From contig CAZSNT010000037.1 of the NCBI GenBank assembly GCA_964607765.1, forward strand, positions 1-64,000: a stretch of DNA of 64,000 nt, read 5' to 3'. Shown here piece after piece: positions 52,906 through 61,461 of the stretch (the first letter of the stretch is position 1; each line of letters starts with the position of its first letter). Origin of the DNA: CAZSNT01 sp964607765. GTDB taxonomy: Bacteria; Verrucomicrobiota; Lentisphaeria; Oligosphaerales; JABHEG01. The position numbers were made by a program, and so were the translations under genes. Under the pieces are notes generated by a model. That model had not been told where the DNA came from. It made no database searches and saw only the letters and a program-made list of their open reading frames with translations.

Positions 52906-54636
52906 ATGACAGTGATTTCTCCGCCGCGCATCAGAATCTCCGTGGCAAACGCAGAGGAACGACAGGCCGTCTATCGCATGCGGCACGAGGTCTACTGCAC
53001 GGAGCTCGGCCAGTACCAGGAATGCCAGGACGGCAGCCTGCCCGATGCGTCTGATGTCCACAGTCTCTACCTCATCGCTTCTGTTGACGGGAAGCTTGTT
53101 GGTTTCGTGGGCATCACCCCACCGGACAGCCCCTCCTTCTCGATCGAAAAGCACCTGTCGCGCGACGCGATCCCGATGGCGTTGGACAGACACACGTTCG
53201 AGGTCCGCGCACTGACCGTGAGGGACTCGCATCGGGGGTCCTCTGTTGCCGGCGCCCTGATGTATGCTGCGTTCCGCTGGGTGGAATCGCACGGGGGGCG
53301 GCGCATCGTCTGTATCGGCCGACGTGAGATCCTCGGCATGTACCTGCGTCTTGGCCTGGAACGGACGGGCCGGGAGCTGATGTGCGGCGACGTCACCTAT
53401 GAACTGATGAGCGCAGAAATTGGTGACGTCACCTCGTTACTACGCCGGTTCGGAGCACAGGTTGATCGGATAAGGAAACGGCTCGATTGGGACCTGGACA
53501 TCACCTTTCACAGCCCCAGCGAATGCTACCACGGGGGTGCCTTCTTTGATGCCATAGGGGACCAGTTCGACCACATGGAGAGAGTTGATACCGTAATCAA
53601 CGCGGATGTGCTCGACGCCTGGTTTCCACCGGCCCAGGCGGCCCAGGACGCCCTGCTCTGCCAGTTGCCGTGGATTATGCGGACGTCGCCACCGACACGT
53701 GCTGACGGGCTGGCTGGAACCATCGCGACCGTCCGGGGTCTTGATCGGGACTGCATCCTCACCGACGGCGGATCTTCGGCGTTGATCTTCCGCGCTTTCC
53801 GCCACTGGCTGAACCAGTCGTCAAAGGTCCTGATTCTGGACCCGACGTACGGTGAATACACGCATGTTCTTGAGCAGATTGTCCGCTGTAAGACGACGCG
53901 ATTCCCGCTGGAACGAAGCGGCGGCTACCGACTGGATCTGAGGTCGCTGGTGGCACAACTTGCGGAGGGTTTTGACCTCTTTGTATGGGTCAACCCGAAC
54001 AGCCCGACGGGCCTGCATGTGGCCAGGCCTGACGTGGAAGCGATCCTCAGAGAGTCGGTTGCGTGCTGCAGACGCGTATGGATCGATGAGACCTACGTGG
54101 AGTATGCCGGGCGGGAGCAATCGCTCGAGGCGTTTGCCGCACAAAGCGAGAACACGATCGTCTGCAAGTCGATGTCCAAAGTCTATGCCCTGAGTGGGAT
54201 GCGCGTGGCCTATCTCTGCGCCTCGCCTCACCAGCTCGAGCCGCTGCGAGTTCTCACGCCGCCCTGGTCAGTCGGTCTCCCCGCCCAGATTGCCGCCACG
54301 CATGCACTGCGGGCAGGAGACTACTACAGCATGCGGTATCAGCAGACTCACGAGCTCCGGAACGAATTGGTCAGCGGGCTGGGGCTCCTTGGCATTACTG
54401 AGATCGTCCCGGGAATCGCCAACTTCGTCCTGTTTCACGTTCCTGCGGCAGACAAGAGTGCCGCCTGCATTGTGAAGGAATGCCGAGAACAGGGGCTCTT
54501 CCTTCGTGACGTATCGGGAATGGGGTCGACCATGGGGGAGCATGCGATACGGATGGCGGTCAAAGATGGGGAGACAAACCGGCGCATGCTGAGGATACTG
54601 GGGGATGTGTTGAGCAAACCGGTTCGGGATCCATAG
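52906..54636 (+). CDS. GNAT acyltransferase - HisC-like aminotransferase fusion
   Basis: 576 aa from ATG 52906, with AGG about 8 nt upstream. Residues 1-170 form a GNAT / autoinducer-synthase-like fold (AVYRMRHEVYCTELGQYQE, GKLVGFVGITPP, EVRALTVRDSHRGSSVAGALM for the acyl-CoA loop, IGRREILGMYLRLGLERTG). Residues about 215-575 are a fold-type I PLP enzyme close to histidinol-phosphate aminotransferase and CobD: DGGSSALIFRAF, NPNSPTG, WIDETYVEY, and SMSKVYALSGMR with the PLP lysine at 425. Joining an acyltransferase to an aminotransferase suggests synthesis of an acylated amine or amino acid, but the product is unknown. Monocistronic, cytosolic. Confidence 0.82.
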   Translation: MTVISPPRIRISVANAEERQAVYRMRHEVYCTELGQYQECQDGSLPDASDVHSLYLIASVDGKLVGFVGITPPDSPSFSIEKHLSRDAIPMALDRHTFEVRALTVRDSHRGSSVAGALMYAAFRWVESHGGRRIVCIGRREILGMYLRLGLERTGRELMCGDVTYELMSAEIGDVTSLLRRFGAQVDRIRKRLDWDLDITFHSPSECYHGGAFFDAIGDQFDHMERVDTVINADVLDAWFPPAQAAQDALLCQLPWIMRTSPPTRADGLAGTIATVRGLDRDCILTDGGSSALIFRAFRHWLNQSSKVLILDPTYGEYTHVLEQIVRCKTTRFPLERSGGYRLDLRSLVAQLAEGFDLFVWVNPNSPTGLHVARPDVEAILRESVACCRRVWIDETYVEYAGREQSLEAFAAQSENTIVCKSMSKVYALSGMRVAYLCASPHQLEPLRVLTPPWSVGLPAQIAATHALRAGDYYSMRYQQTHELRNELVSGLGLLGITEIVPGIANFVLFHVPAADKSAACIVKECREQGLFLRDVSGMGSTMGEHAIRMAVKDGETNRRMLRILGDVLSKPVRDP

Positions 54637-54652
54637 AGCAGAGCTCTGTTCG

Positions 54653-56569
54653 TCATCGCGACGGCTGATCCACGATACCCGAGATGTCGATCAGGTACAT
54701 CTGCCGGCCGTCACCACCGTGCGTCGAATCGATAACCACTGTCTTGCCGTCCGGACTGAAGCGCGGGTGCGTGTCGCAGCGCCATTCTCCGCTGTGGCCG
54801 TGGCCAACTTTGAAGTGGCCGAGCCAGAAGCGTTTTCCGGTCGGGACATGATACAGGTACGGATGCTGCCGGCCACGGTTGTCGGGATAGGTGTCGTTGA
54901 GGACCCAGTCCGGGTTCGGCAAGTACGTGTTGTGCCCGTTCTCGGTCATGACGCCTTTGCCCACGATCTCGACGGTCGGCGTCTTGTCGCGGTAGAGGAT
55001 GAATCCGCTCCCCAAGTCAGGGCGCCAGCTCCAGGCGAGGATGTGGGTCGGGTCGCGCCAGATGAAGTGGGACGTGCGCCCGTGAGGGTCGAGAACGTAG
55101 ACGTCGCTGCCGTCCAGATTGCAGGTCAACATGCGTGTACCGAACCCGCGCCGCCCTTGCCCGCGCCAGCGGTTCAGGAACTCCAGCCGCGTGCCGTTGG
55201 TGTTGATGAGCAAGTGGTTGAAGTAGTGCTTCGCCCCGCTGATGTCGCCGTGCACATGGGGGATGGCGGCCACATCGGCCAGTGAGACAATGAGTCGAGC
55301 TTCCCCCGTCTCCAGGTCGACGCGCACGATACCTGCATCTTTCGGCGCCAGTACATCTCGGCGCGGATCCGGCAGACCACAGTACCCGTAGCCCGGGCGC
55401 ATGTCCTGGATGCGACGGAAGTCGGGTGCACAACCGGTCTTGCCGTCGGGCGAGACCGTGTAGACAGGATGGGGAATCGTTCTTCTGGCTCCCGTCTTCA
55501 CATCGAGGATGTGACAGACGAAGCGCCCGTCCTGCCGATCGTTCCACAGCACCTCGCTGTCAGAGCCGGGACGCCACTGCAGCATGCAGCCCTGCTGCCA
55601 GCACCAGGCGCGAGTCGTGCCGAGCTCGATCCACCTGTCGTTGTCGCGCAGGTCGACCATGCCCACCGTGATCTCGTCGTCAGCCCGGGGCGAGCGCCCG
55701 TTGAAACCCACTTCCATGCCCAGCACGTAGCGACACGTGGGGTCGAACTGCAGCTTGTCGTAGTAGCCGAACCAGTGGAACTTCGGCCCTTTGGTGATGG
55801 CACGACAGGGCGGCAGCGGGTGCGTGTCGTCGTACTGGCTCTCCGGAGGATCGGAGAGCCGCAGTTCCTTGCTGACGGCAGCCATGTCAGCGGCGCTGGG
55901 CGCCCTGCCCTGGACACGCACCTGTGAGATCAAGCCATCGAAACCCGTCTTGCGCTCCGCTCCCGGCCGGTTCCCCACCAGAACAGGCGTCTCGCTTCGG
56001 AAAATGCCCGCAGGCACACGGTGGCCAGTTCCCCCGCACGAGTGACCGTTGACGAAGACCGCCATGCGGCGACCAGGCGTGAACACGCCGGACACCACGT
56101 ACGGAACGCCGACCTTGAGTTTCTCGTCTGTAAAGAACTCGCGCGCCTTCGCGTCGTAGACGCCGCTTTCGCTGATGGCAAAGAAGACCCTCCGATCGGG
56201 CATGACCCCCAGCTCGTAGGAACGTCCATCCTGACAGCAATGCCACTTGGAGATGAACGGGACCTTCGTCTTCGGCGTGGTCGAGAGTTGCACGACGGCG
56301 GTCAATGTCAGCGCCCCGGCGATCTGCAGACTGCCCCCCTCGCCCTGGCCAAGACTCACCCGGCTCATGTCAGCGGAACGGAAACGCAGCGCATGCCCGT
56401 CCCGAAACGGCACCAGCGCGGGGGCATGGGCGCCGGTTGGGGGCGTCTCCGGCGACCAGGAGAAGCACCCCTCCTGGGCATGAGCAGTTCCATTGGCCAG
56501 CGACATGAGCATACTCCCCGCAAAGATCTGTAGGAAGGACGAGAAAGCTGCTCGGCAACGACAACGCAT
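54653..56569 (-). CDS. Secreted LamG / oligogalacturonate-lyase-like propeller protein
   Basis: 638 aa from the ATG at 56569, with GGAGAG about 8 nt upstream; the frame is open to 56587. Signal MRCRCRAAFSSFLQIFAGSMLMSLANGTAHA. Residues about 40-240 are a LamG/concanavalin-like domain (LTAVVQLSTTPKTK, GFDGLISQVRVQGRAPSAADM). The rest is a seven-blade propeller resembling PL22 oligogalacturonate lyases and TolB (PKFHWFGYYDKLQFDP, HGDISGAKHYFNHLLINTNGTRL, HGHSGEWRCDTHPRFSPDGK). Conserved His residues may bind metal. Likely acts on uronate oligomers in the periplasm, in keeping with the PL11 enzyme. Confidence 0.78.
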   Translation of the reverse strand: MRCRCRAAFSSFLQIFAGSMLMSLANGTAHAQEGCFSWSPETPPTGAHAPALVPFRDGHALRFRSADMSRVSLGQGEGGSLQIAGALTLTAVVQLSTTPKTKVPFISKWHCCQDGRSYELGVMPDRRVFFAISESGVYDAKAREFFTDEKLKVGVPYVVSGVFTPGRRMAVFVNGHSCGGTGHRVPAGIFRSETPVLVGNRPGAERKTGFDGLISQVRVQGRAPSAADMAAVSKELRLSDPPESQYDDTHPLPPCRAITKGPKFHWFGYYDKLQFDPTCRYVLGMEVGFNGRSPRADDEITVGMVDLRDNDRWIELGTTRAWCWQQGCMLQWRPGSDSEVLWNDRQDGRFVCHILDVKTGARRTIPHPVYTVSPDGKTGCAPDFRRIQDMRPGYGYCGLPDPRRDVLAPKDAGIVRVDLETGEARLIVSLADVAAIPHVHGDISGAKHYFNHLLINTNGTRLEFLNRWRGQGRRGFGTRMLTCNLDGSDVYVLDPHGRTSHFIWRDPTHILAWSWRPDLGSGFILYRDKTPTVEIVGKGVMTENGHNTYLPNPDWVLNDTYPDNRGRQHPYLYHVPTGKRFWLGHFKVGHGHSGEWRCDTHPRFSPDGKTVVIDSTHGGDGRQMYLIDISGIVDQPSR

Positions 56570-56812
56570 CTCAGGACTCTCCTCCAATCGAATACCATAG
56601 TCTCACGCGGTCATGAAGTCGACGCGGGTCATGGCTGCGGCGACGATGCCGGGCATGATCCCCTATCATATCATCTTCTGCCCGAAGACGCACCCGTTCC
56701 GGCCAGTCCGCGCCGGGACTGACTGGCCTCAAGTGGGTGCCACATCCGCCGACCAGACTTTCCCTCGGCCAAGACGATGCTATGTTCGCTCGCCACACAA
56801 GGGAAAACACCA

Positions 56813-58342
56813 ATGAAAACGTTTGACGGTGACACGCGCCAGCCTGTCTCAGCGCTTGCTGGGATTCATCCGGGCGCGCGTGACATGAACAGAGACCGAC
56901 CGAATATCGTCTTCATCTTGAGCGACGACCAGGGCGCGTGGGCCATGGGCTGCGCGGGCAATCCGGAGATCCGGACGCCCAACCTGGACGCGCTTGCAGC
57001 AGCCGGCACGCGGTTCGACAACTTCTTCTGCACTTGCCCAGTCTGCTCCCCGGCGCGGGCAACGATCCTGACCGGCAGCATTCCATCCCAGCACGGCGTA
57101 CACGATTTCATCCGCATCCGGCAGGGCCGGAACCCGCTCTTCGGCCAAGGCAGCGGCCGTGCGATCGAGTACCTGGAAGGGCAGACCGGCACGACCGACA
57201 TTCTGAGTGCGAACGGGTACGTCTGCGGACTCAGCGGCAAGTGGCACTTGGGCGATGAGTGTCACCCGCAGAAAGGCTTCACGTTCTGGCGCGTGAGCGC
57301 GATGGGCAACGGCAACTACTACCGCACACCGATGGTGACCGAAAGCAACCCGGAACCCGAGTGGGACACGCGCTACTTCACTGACGTGGTCACGGAAAAT
57401 GCGCTCAAGTTCCTGGAGCAGCAGCGAGGCGATGACGCGCCGTTCTACCTCAGTGTCCACTACACCGCACCACACTCGCCCTGGAAACGCAACCAGCATC
57501 CGGCCGAGCTCTACGACGATTACTTCGAGAACTGCCCTTTCGACTCAGCACCTGACGAACCGCTGCATCCCTGGCAGCTCCACCGACGGTGGCTGGAGCC
57601 CGGCGGCGCGAACCGCCGCGAGCTGCTGGCCGGTTACTTCGCCGCGGTCACCGCCATGGACGCCGGGGTCGGGCGGATCCTGGACTGGCTCGACAGGAAC
57701 GGTCTGCGCGAGAACACACTCGTGTTCTTCACTGCCGACAACGGCATGAACATGGGGCACCACGGCATCTTCGGGAAAGGCAACGGGACGTTCCCGCAGA
57801 ACATGTACGACACCAGTGTGAAGGTCCCTGCCCTGGCCAACTGGCCCGGCCATGTCCCGGCCGGGCATCTCTGTTCGGAGCTGCTCAGCCACTACGACAT
57901 CATGCCCACGCTGCTGGACTGCGCCGGGCTGGGGAACCCGGGCGCGGACAGACTCCCAGGCCGCAGCTTCATGCCGCTGCTCCGCGGCGGCGGAGGCGAA
58001 GCGCGCCGCCGCGTGGTCGCGTTCCACGAGTACGGGCCTGTGCGCATGATCCGGACCCGGGACTGGAAGTACGTACACCGCACCCCGCTCGGACCCCATG
58101 AGCTGTATGACTTGGTCACCGATCCCGACGAACGCGAGAACCTGATCGACGCGGCGGCACACCAGGAGCGCATGGCCGAGCTCAAGGCCGAGCTGGACGA
58201 GTGGTTCGTGCGCTATGCCGACCCCGCGCGCGACGGGACACACGAGGCGGTTACCGGCCGCGGCCAGATCGACCTGGCCGGCCCCGCCGCTCACGGCCGG
58301 AAGAACTTCGCGGACGATATCGAACTGGCCCGGGACAGGTGA
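56813..58342 (+). CDS. Sulfatase (Cys-type, formylglycine-dependent)
   Basis: 509 aa from ATG 56813, with AAGGGA about 9 nt upstream; ATG 56885 is an alternative. The S1 sulfatase motif C-S-P-A-R begins at Cys78, the residue converted to formylglycine, and continues ATILTG. Metal ligands appear in FILSDDQGAW and TADNGMNMGHHG, with SGKWHLG as the conserved Lys/His. No signal peptide is apparent, which is unusual because most PVC sulfatases are exported. It would remove sulfate from oligosaccharides. A maturase (anSME) is not in the window. A cupin gene follows 55 bp downstream. Confidence 0.92.
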   Translation: MKTFDGDTRQPVSALAGIHPGARDMNRDRPNIVFILSDDQGAWAMGCAGNPEIRTPNLDALAAAGTRFDNFFCTCPVCSPARATILTGSIPSQHGVHDFIRIRQGRNPLFGQGSGRAIEYLEGQTGTTDILSANGYVCGLSGKWHLGDECHPQKGFTFWRVSAMGNGNYYRTPMVTESNPEPEWDTRYFTDVVTENALKFLEQQRGDDAPFYLSVHYTAPHSPWKRNQHPAELYDDYFENCPFDSAPDEPLHPWQLHRRWLEPGGANRRELLAGYFAAVTAMDAGVGRILDWLDRNGLRENTLVFFTADNGMNMGHHGIFGKGNGTFPQNMYDTSVKVPALANWPGHVPAGHLCSELLSHYDIMPTLLDCAGLGNPGADRLPGRSFMPLLRGGGGEARRRVVAFHEYGPVRMIRTRDWKYVHRTPLGPHELYDLVTDPDERENLIDAAAHQERMAELKAELDEWFVRYADPARDGTHEAVTGRGQIDLAGPAAHGRKNFADDIELARDR

Positions 58343-58397
58343 TACACTCCCGGGACACCGGCGGACAGCCGATCGGTCTTTTGCGGTGTGGGGAAAA

Positions 58398-58742
58398 ATG
58401 AAGAACTACATTGTCGAGCAGATGGGCGAGATCGCACCGGTGCAATGCCCGTGTGGAACAAGCCGACGAGCGTTCGTCAGCCCTGAGAATCGCGTTGCGA
58501 CGCTGCACATAACTGACATATCTCAGGACAGCAGAGCCCACTATCACAGGATCCTGACCGAGATATATCTTGTTCTGGAGGGGGAAGGTCATGTGGAGCT
58601 CGACGGCGACCTGGTCCCTGTCAAGCCCATGACAAGCATCCTGATCAAGCCCGGGTGCAGGCATCGTGCTGTCGGTCAGTTGCGGATTGCCATTGCCCCC
58701 ATTCCAGCTTTCGATCCGGCAGATGAGTGGTTTGACGACTGA
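58398..58742 (+). CDS. Small cupin-domain protein
   Basis: 114 aa from ATG 58398 (weak GGGG upstream). The single cupin barrel has metal-binding motif H-Y-H-x6-Y-x-V-L-x-G-x-G (AHYHRILTEIYLVLEGEGHVELDGD) and second motif KPGCRHRAVG. Possibly a mannose-6-phosphate-isomerase-like or sugar-binding cupin. It lies between the sulfatase and a GH, both in the same direction, suggesting a sugar-isomerising or sensing role for the same pathway. Cytosolic. Confidence 0.85.
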   Translation: MKNYIVEQMGEIAPVQCPCGTSRRAFVSPENRVATLHITDISQDSRAHYHRILTEIYLVLEGEGHVELDGDLVPVKPMTSILIKPGCRHRAVGQLRIAIAPIPAFDPADEWFDD

Positions 58743-58765
58743 ACGGCAACAGGAGAGGCCTACCC

Positions 58766-61369
58766 ATGAAACTCTCACGACGGTCTCTGCACCTGGCGCT
58801 TCTCGTCGCCGCCACATCGCTCTCGGCGCGTGCCCAGGTAAGCGCCGAAGACGTCGGCTGGCATGTCTTCCCGGTCTCTCCCCTCGAATCCCTCGAAGGG
58901 ACACCCCTGGACGTGTCGTTCCTGAACGCAGGCCCCGCCAAGAGCAGGATCTCCGTGAAAGGCCCACACTTCGTCGATGAACGTGGGAAACGCGTCCGTT
59001 TCCTGGGCTCCAACGTGACCTTTTCCGGCGCTTTCCCAGCAAAGGAGCACATCCCGGCGATCACCCGCAGGATGGCTCAGCTCGGCATGAATGTCCTGCG
59101 CTTCCATCACATGGATGCCCGGGACATCTGGCTGCCGGCACAGAAGGAACTCGATCCGGAGAAGCTCGACCGACTCGACTGGTTCATCTACCACCTCAGG
59201 CTCAACGGCATCTACACCAACATCAACCTCCATGTTTCCCGGACCTACCCCGGGCTCAAGGAGCTGAATGCCCCGAGAACGTTCCGTTACGGCAAAGTTC
59301 TGGACAACTTCTACGAGCCCTACATCAAGCTCCAGGAGAAGTTCGCGCAGGATCTGCTTGCCCACGTCAATCCCTATACGAAGCTCCGGCTCGCCGACGA
59401 TCCGGCAGTGGCATTTGTGGAAATCAACAACGAGAACACACTGCTCAATCTCACCCCCGCAGCACTGACCGAGATGCCGGCCCCGCATCGAGCCGCTCTG
59501 CAGCAGCAGTGGCGGGCCTGGCTGGGCAAGCGCTACGCTTCGACGGCCGAAATCCTCGAGGCGTGGAACGCGGACGTGATCCCGCTGGGCCCGGAGATGG
59601 CGCGGGATGCGAGCTTCGGAAAGGGTCTCGATGAATGGCACTTCGAGGGGCAGAAGACCGGGGACGCCGATGCCACAGTCGTGGATCTTGACGGAGGCAG
59701 GCGCGCGGCCAAGGTCACGATGAACGTGAAGGGAGACGTTGCGTGGGCCTACCAGTTCCACCAGTTGGGCATCACCCTCGAAGAGGGGAAAGTCTACACA
59801 TTCAGGTTCCGCGCCAAAGCTGAACCGGCGCGCGCCGTCAGTACCGCCCTGCGGTTTGCCGAACCGCCCTGGACCATCCTCGGGGCGCGACAAACGTGCA
59901 AGCTGACGAAGGACTGGCAGGAGTTCATTGTCGTCAGCGCCGTGAACGGCGTCGATCCCGAAAAGCAACTCAGGATGAGCGTGAATTTCGGCGATGCCGC
60001 GGGCACGGTCTGGGTCGCCGATGTATCGCTGCGTTCGGGAAAAGAGCGTTTTGAGCCCACCGGTTTCGGCGACATCGAGAACGTATCCCTGCCGGACGCG
60101 TTCTGGCCGGACACCAGTTGGGCGGACTTCCGGCGCTTCCTGATCGACACCGAACAGGATTACTTCAAACGCATCAAGACGCTCCTGACGGACAGAATCG
60201 GAGTGAAATCGCTCATCGTCGACACGCAAGCCAGCTACGGAGGCTACTGGGGTCTCCACCGCGAAGCCAGCATCGGCGACTACATCGACATGCACGCCTA
60301 CTGGCAGCACCCCCGCTTCCCCGGCAGACCGTGGGACGGGAACAACTGGAACATCCCCAACACATCGATGGTTGCGGCGGACACCAGGTCCACATTCGAG
60401 CGGCTGACTCACTACCGGCTCGAGGGACGCCCGTTCTCCGTGAGCGAATACAACCATCCCGCGCCCAATGATCACGCCGTAGAGCTCTTCCCCATGTTCG
60501 CGGCATACGGCGCACACCAGGACTGGGACGCTCTCTATCAGTTCTGCTACGGGAACCGGGAGGAATCCCTGCGCGCGAACAAGCTCACCGGCTACTTCAA
60601 CCTCTCTACCCATTCGGGGCAGCTCGCCTTCCTGCCCATCGCTGCCCTGGCATTCCGCCAGGGCCTCATCCCGAAGGCCCGCCACGAAGCCGTCCTGACC
60701 GTGCCACTCGAGCTCATGGACAGCGTGCTGAACCAGGGCTTCCTCGGCTACACGCAGCTGGCGAGCTCGGACATTGTCTCGCCACAACTGCTCTACGGAA
60801 CACGTTTCAGCACCGTGCTCACCGACAAAGGAACAGCTGTCGCTCTGAGTGCGTCCCGGGCCTCGCCCCCCGAAGCCCCGCACATCGACTCCGACACGCT
60901 GTTCTGGAACCCAGCGGACGAAAAACCCGTGTTCACGGTCAACGCGCCGGCCGTCAAAATGGCACTCGGCGAGATCGTCGGACGCCAGATGCAACTCGGC
61001 GATGTCACGATCGCGGTGGACGACTGGAATATCGGGTCCTGGGCGTGTGTTGCTCTGGCAGCACGCGACGGCCAGCCGATTGCGGACTCCGCAGCCGTGC
61101 TCATGTCGATCGCCACGCGTGTCGAGAACACGAACATGGAGTGGGACGAGAAACGCAGCACGGTCGGACGCAAATGGGGATCGGCCCCCGTGGTCGCCCA
61201 AACGGTGCTGGCGTCAGTGACGCTGCCGGGAGAGAAGACGCCGCGGGTCACGCCGCTGTCCCCGAAAGGTGAGCGGTTGGAGCCGCTCCGGACCACGGGC
61301 AAGCCCGGCGCCTGGACGGTCAAGACATCCGCTGACCGCCCCAGCCTCTGGTACGTCATCGAGCGGTAG
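58766..61369 (+). CDS. Secreted GH-A-like hydrolase with CBM inserted in the barrel
   Basis: 867 aa from ATG 58766, with AGGAG about 10 nt upstream; the signal is MKLSRRSLHLALLVAATSLSARA. A TIM-barrel begins at about residue 55 and has EINNENT (Glu223, acid/base). Residues about 275-425 are then a CBM4/9-like jelly roll (ASFGKGLDEWHFEG, YQFHQLGITLEEGKVYTFRF). The barrel resumes with HAYWQHP and VSEYNHP (Glu561, nucleophile). A C-terminal beta domain follows. It is paralogous to the catalytic half of the 39364-42672 gene, where the two Glu are 141 apart instead of 338. Starts 23 bp after the cupin gene. Confidence 0.82.
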   Translation: MKLSRRSLHLALLVAATSLSARAQVSAEDVGWHVFPVSPLESLEGTPLDVSFLNAGPAKSRISVKGPHFVDERGKRVRFLGSNVTFSGAFPAKEHIPAITRRMAQLGMNVLRFHHMDARDIWLPAQKELDPEKLDRLDWFIYHLRLNGIYTNINLHVSRTYPGLKELNAPRTFRYGKVLDNFYEPYIKLQEKFAQDLLAHVNPYTKLRLADDPAVAFVEINNENTLLNLTPAALTEMPAPHRAALQQQWRAWLGKRYASTAEILEAWNADVIPLGPEMARDASFGKGLDEWHFEGQKTGDADATVVDLDGGRRAAKVTMNVKGDVAWAYQFHQLGITLEEGKVYTFRFRAKAEPARAVSTALRFAEPPWTILGARQTCKLTKDWQEFIVVSAVNGVDPEKQLRMSVNFGDAAGTVWVADVSLRSGKERFEPTGFGDIENVSLPDAFWPDTSWADFRRFLIDTEQDYFKRIKTLLTDRIGVKSLIVDTQASYGGYWGLHREASIGDYIDMHAYWQHPRFPGRPWDGNNWNIPNTSMVAADTRSTFERLTHYRLEGRPFSVSEYNHPAPNDHAVELFPMFAAYGAHQDWDALYQFCYGNREESLRANKLTGYFNLSTHSGQLAFLPIAALAFRQGLIPKARHEAVLTVPLELMDSVLNQGFLGYTQLASSDIVSPQLLYGTRFSTVLTDKGTAVALSASRASPPEAPHIDSDTLFWNPADEKPVFTVNAPAVKMALGEIVGRQMQLGDVTIAVDDWNIGSWACVALAARDGQPIADSAAVLMSIATRVENTNMEWDEKRSTVGRKWGSAPVVAQTVLASVTLPGEKTPRVTPLSPKGERLEPLRTTGKPGAWTVKTSADRPSLWYVIER

Positions 61370-61389
61370 TGTCGACGCTGAACGGAATC

Positions 61390-61446
61390 AAGGCGCGATT
61401 GCCTTGCCCTGTCTGATCTCGTTCACCCACGACACGAGGTCGTGGG
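61390..61446. terminator. Hairpins between convergent genes
   Basis: Two stems lie between the convergent GH (+) and ABC-F (-) genes: AAGGC/GCCTT (61390-61405) and an 8-bp perfect stem CCCACGAC/GTCGTGGG (61426-61446), followed by GGGGG/CCCCC. No U-tract. Position favours termination in both directions. Confidence 0.4.
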
Positions 61447-61461
61447 GGTCTGGCCCCCGAC

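Noticed and set aside
52527..52931. 134-codon minus-strand frame between the lipoprotein GH and GNAT genes
   Set aside because: Arg/Ser/Pro-rich, no signature, and overlaps the GNAT gene start.
58775..61201. 808-codon minus-strand frame opposite the GH gene
   Set aside because: Antisense shadow; the plus strand has signal peptide and paired catalytic Glu.
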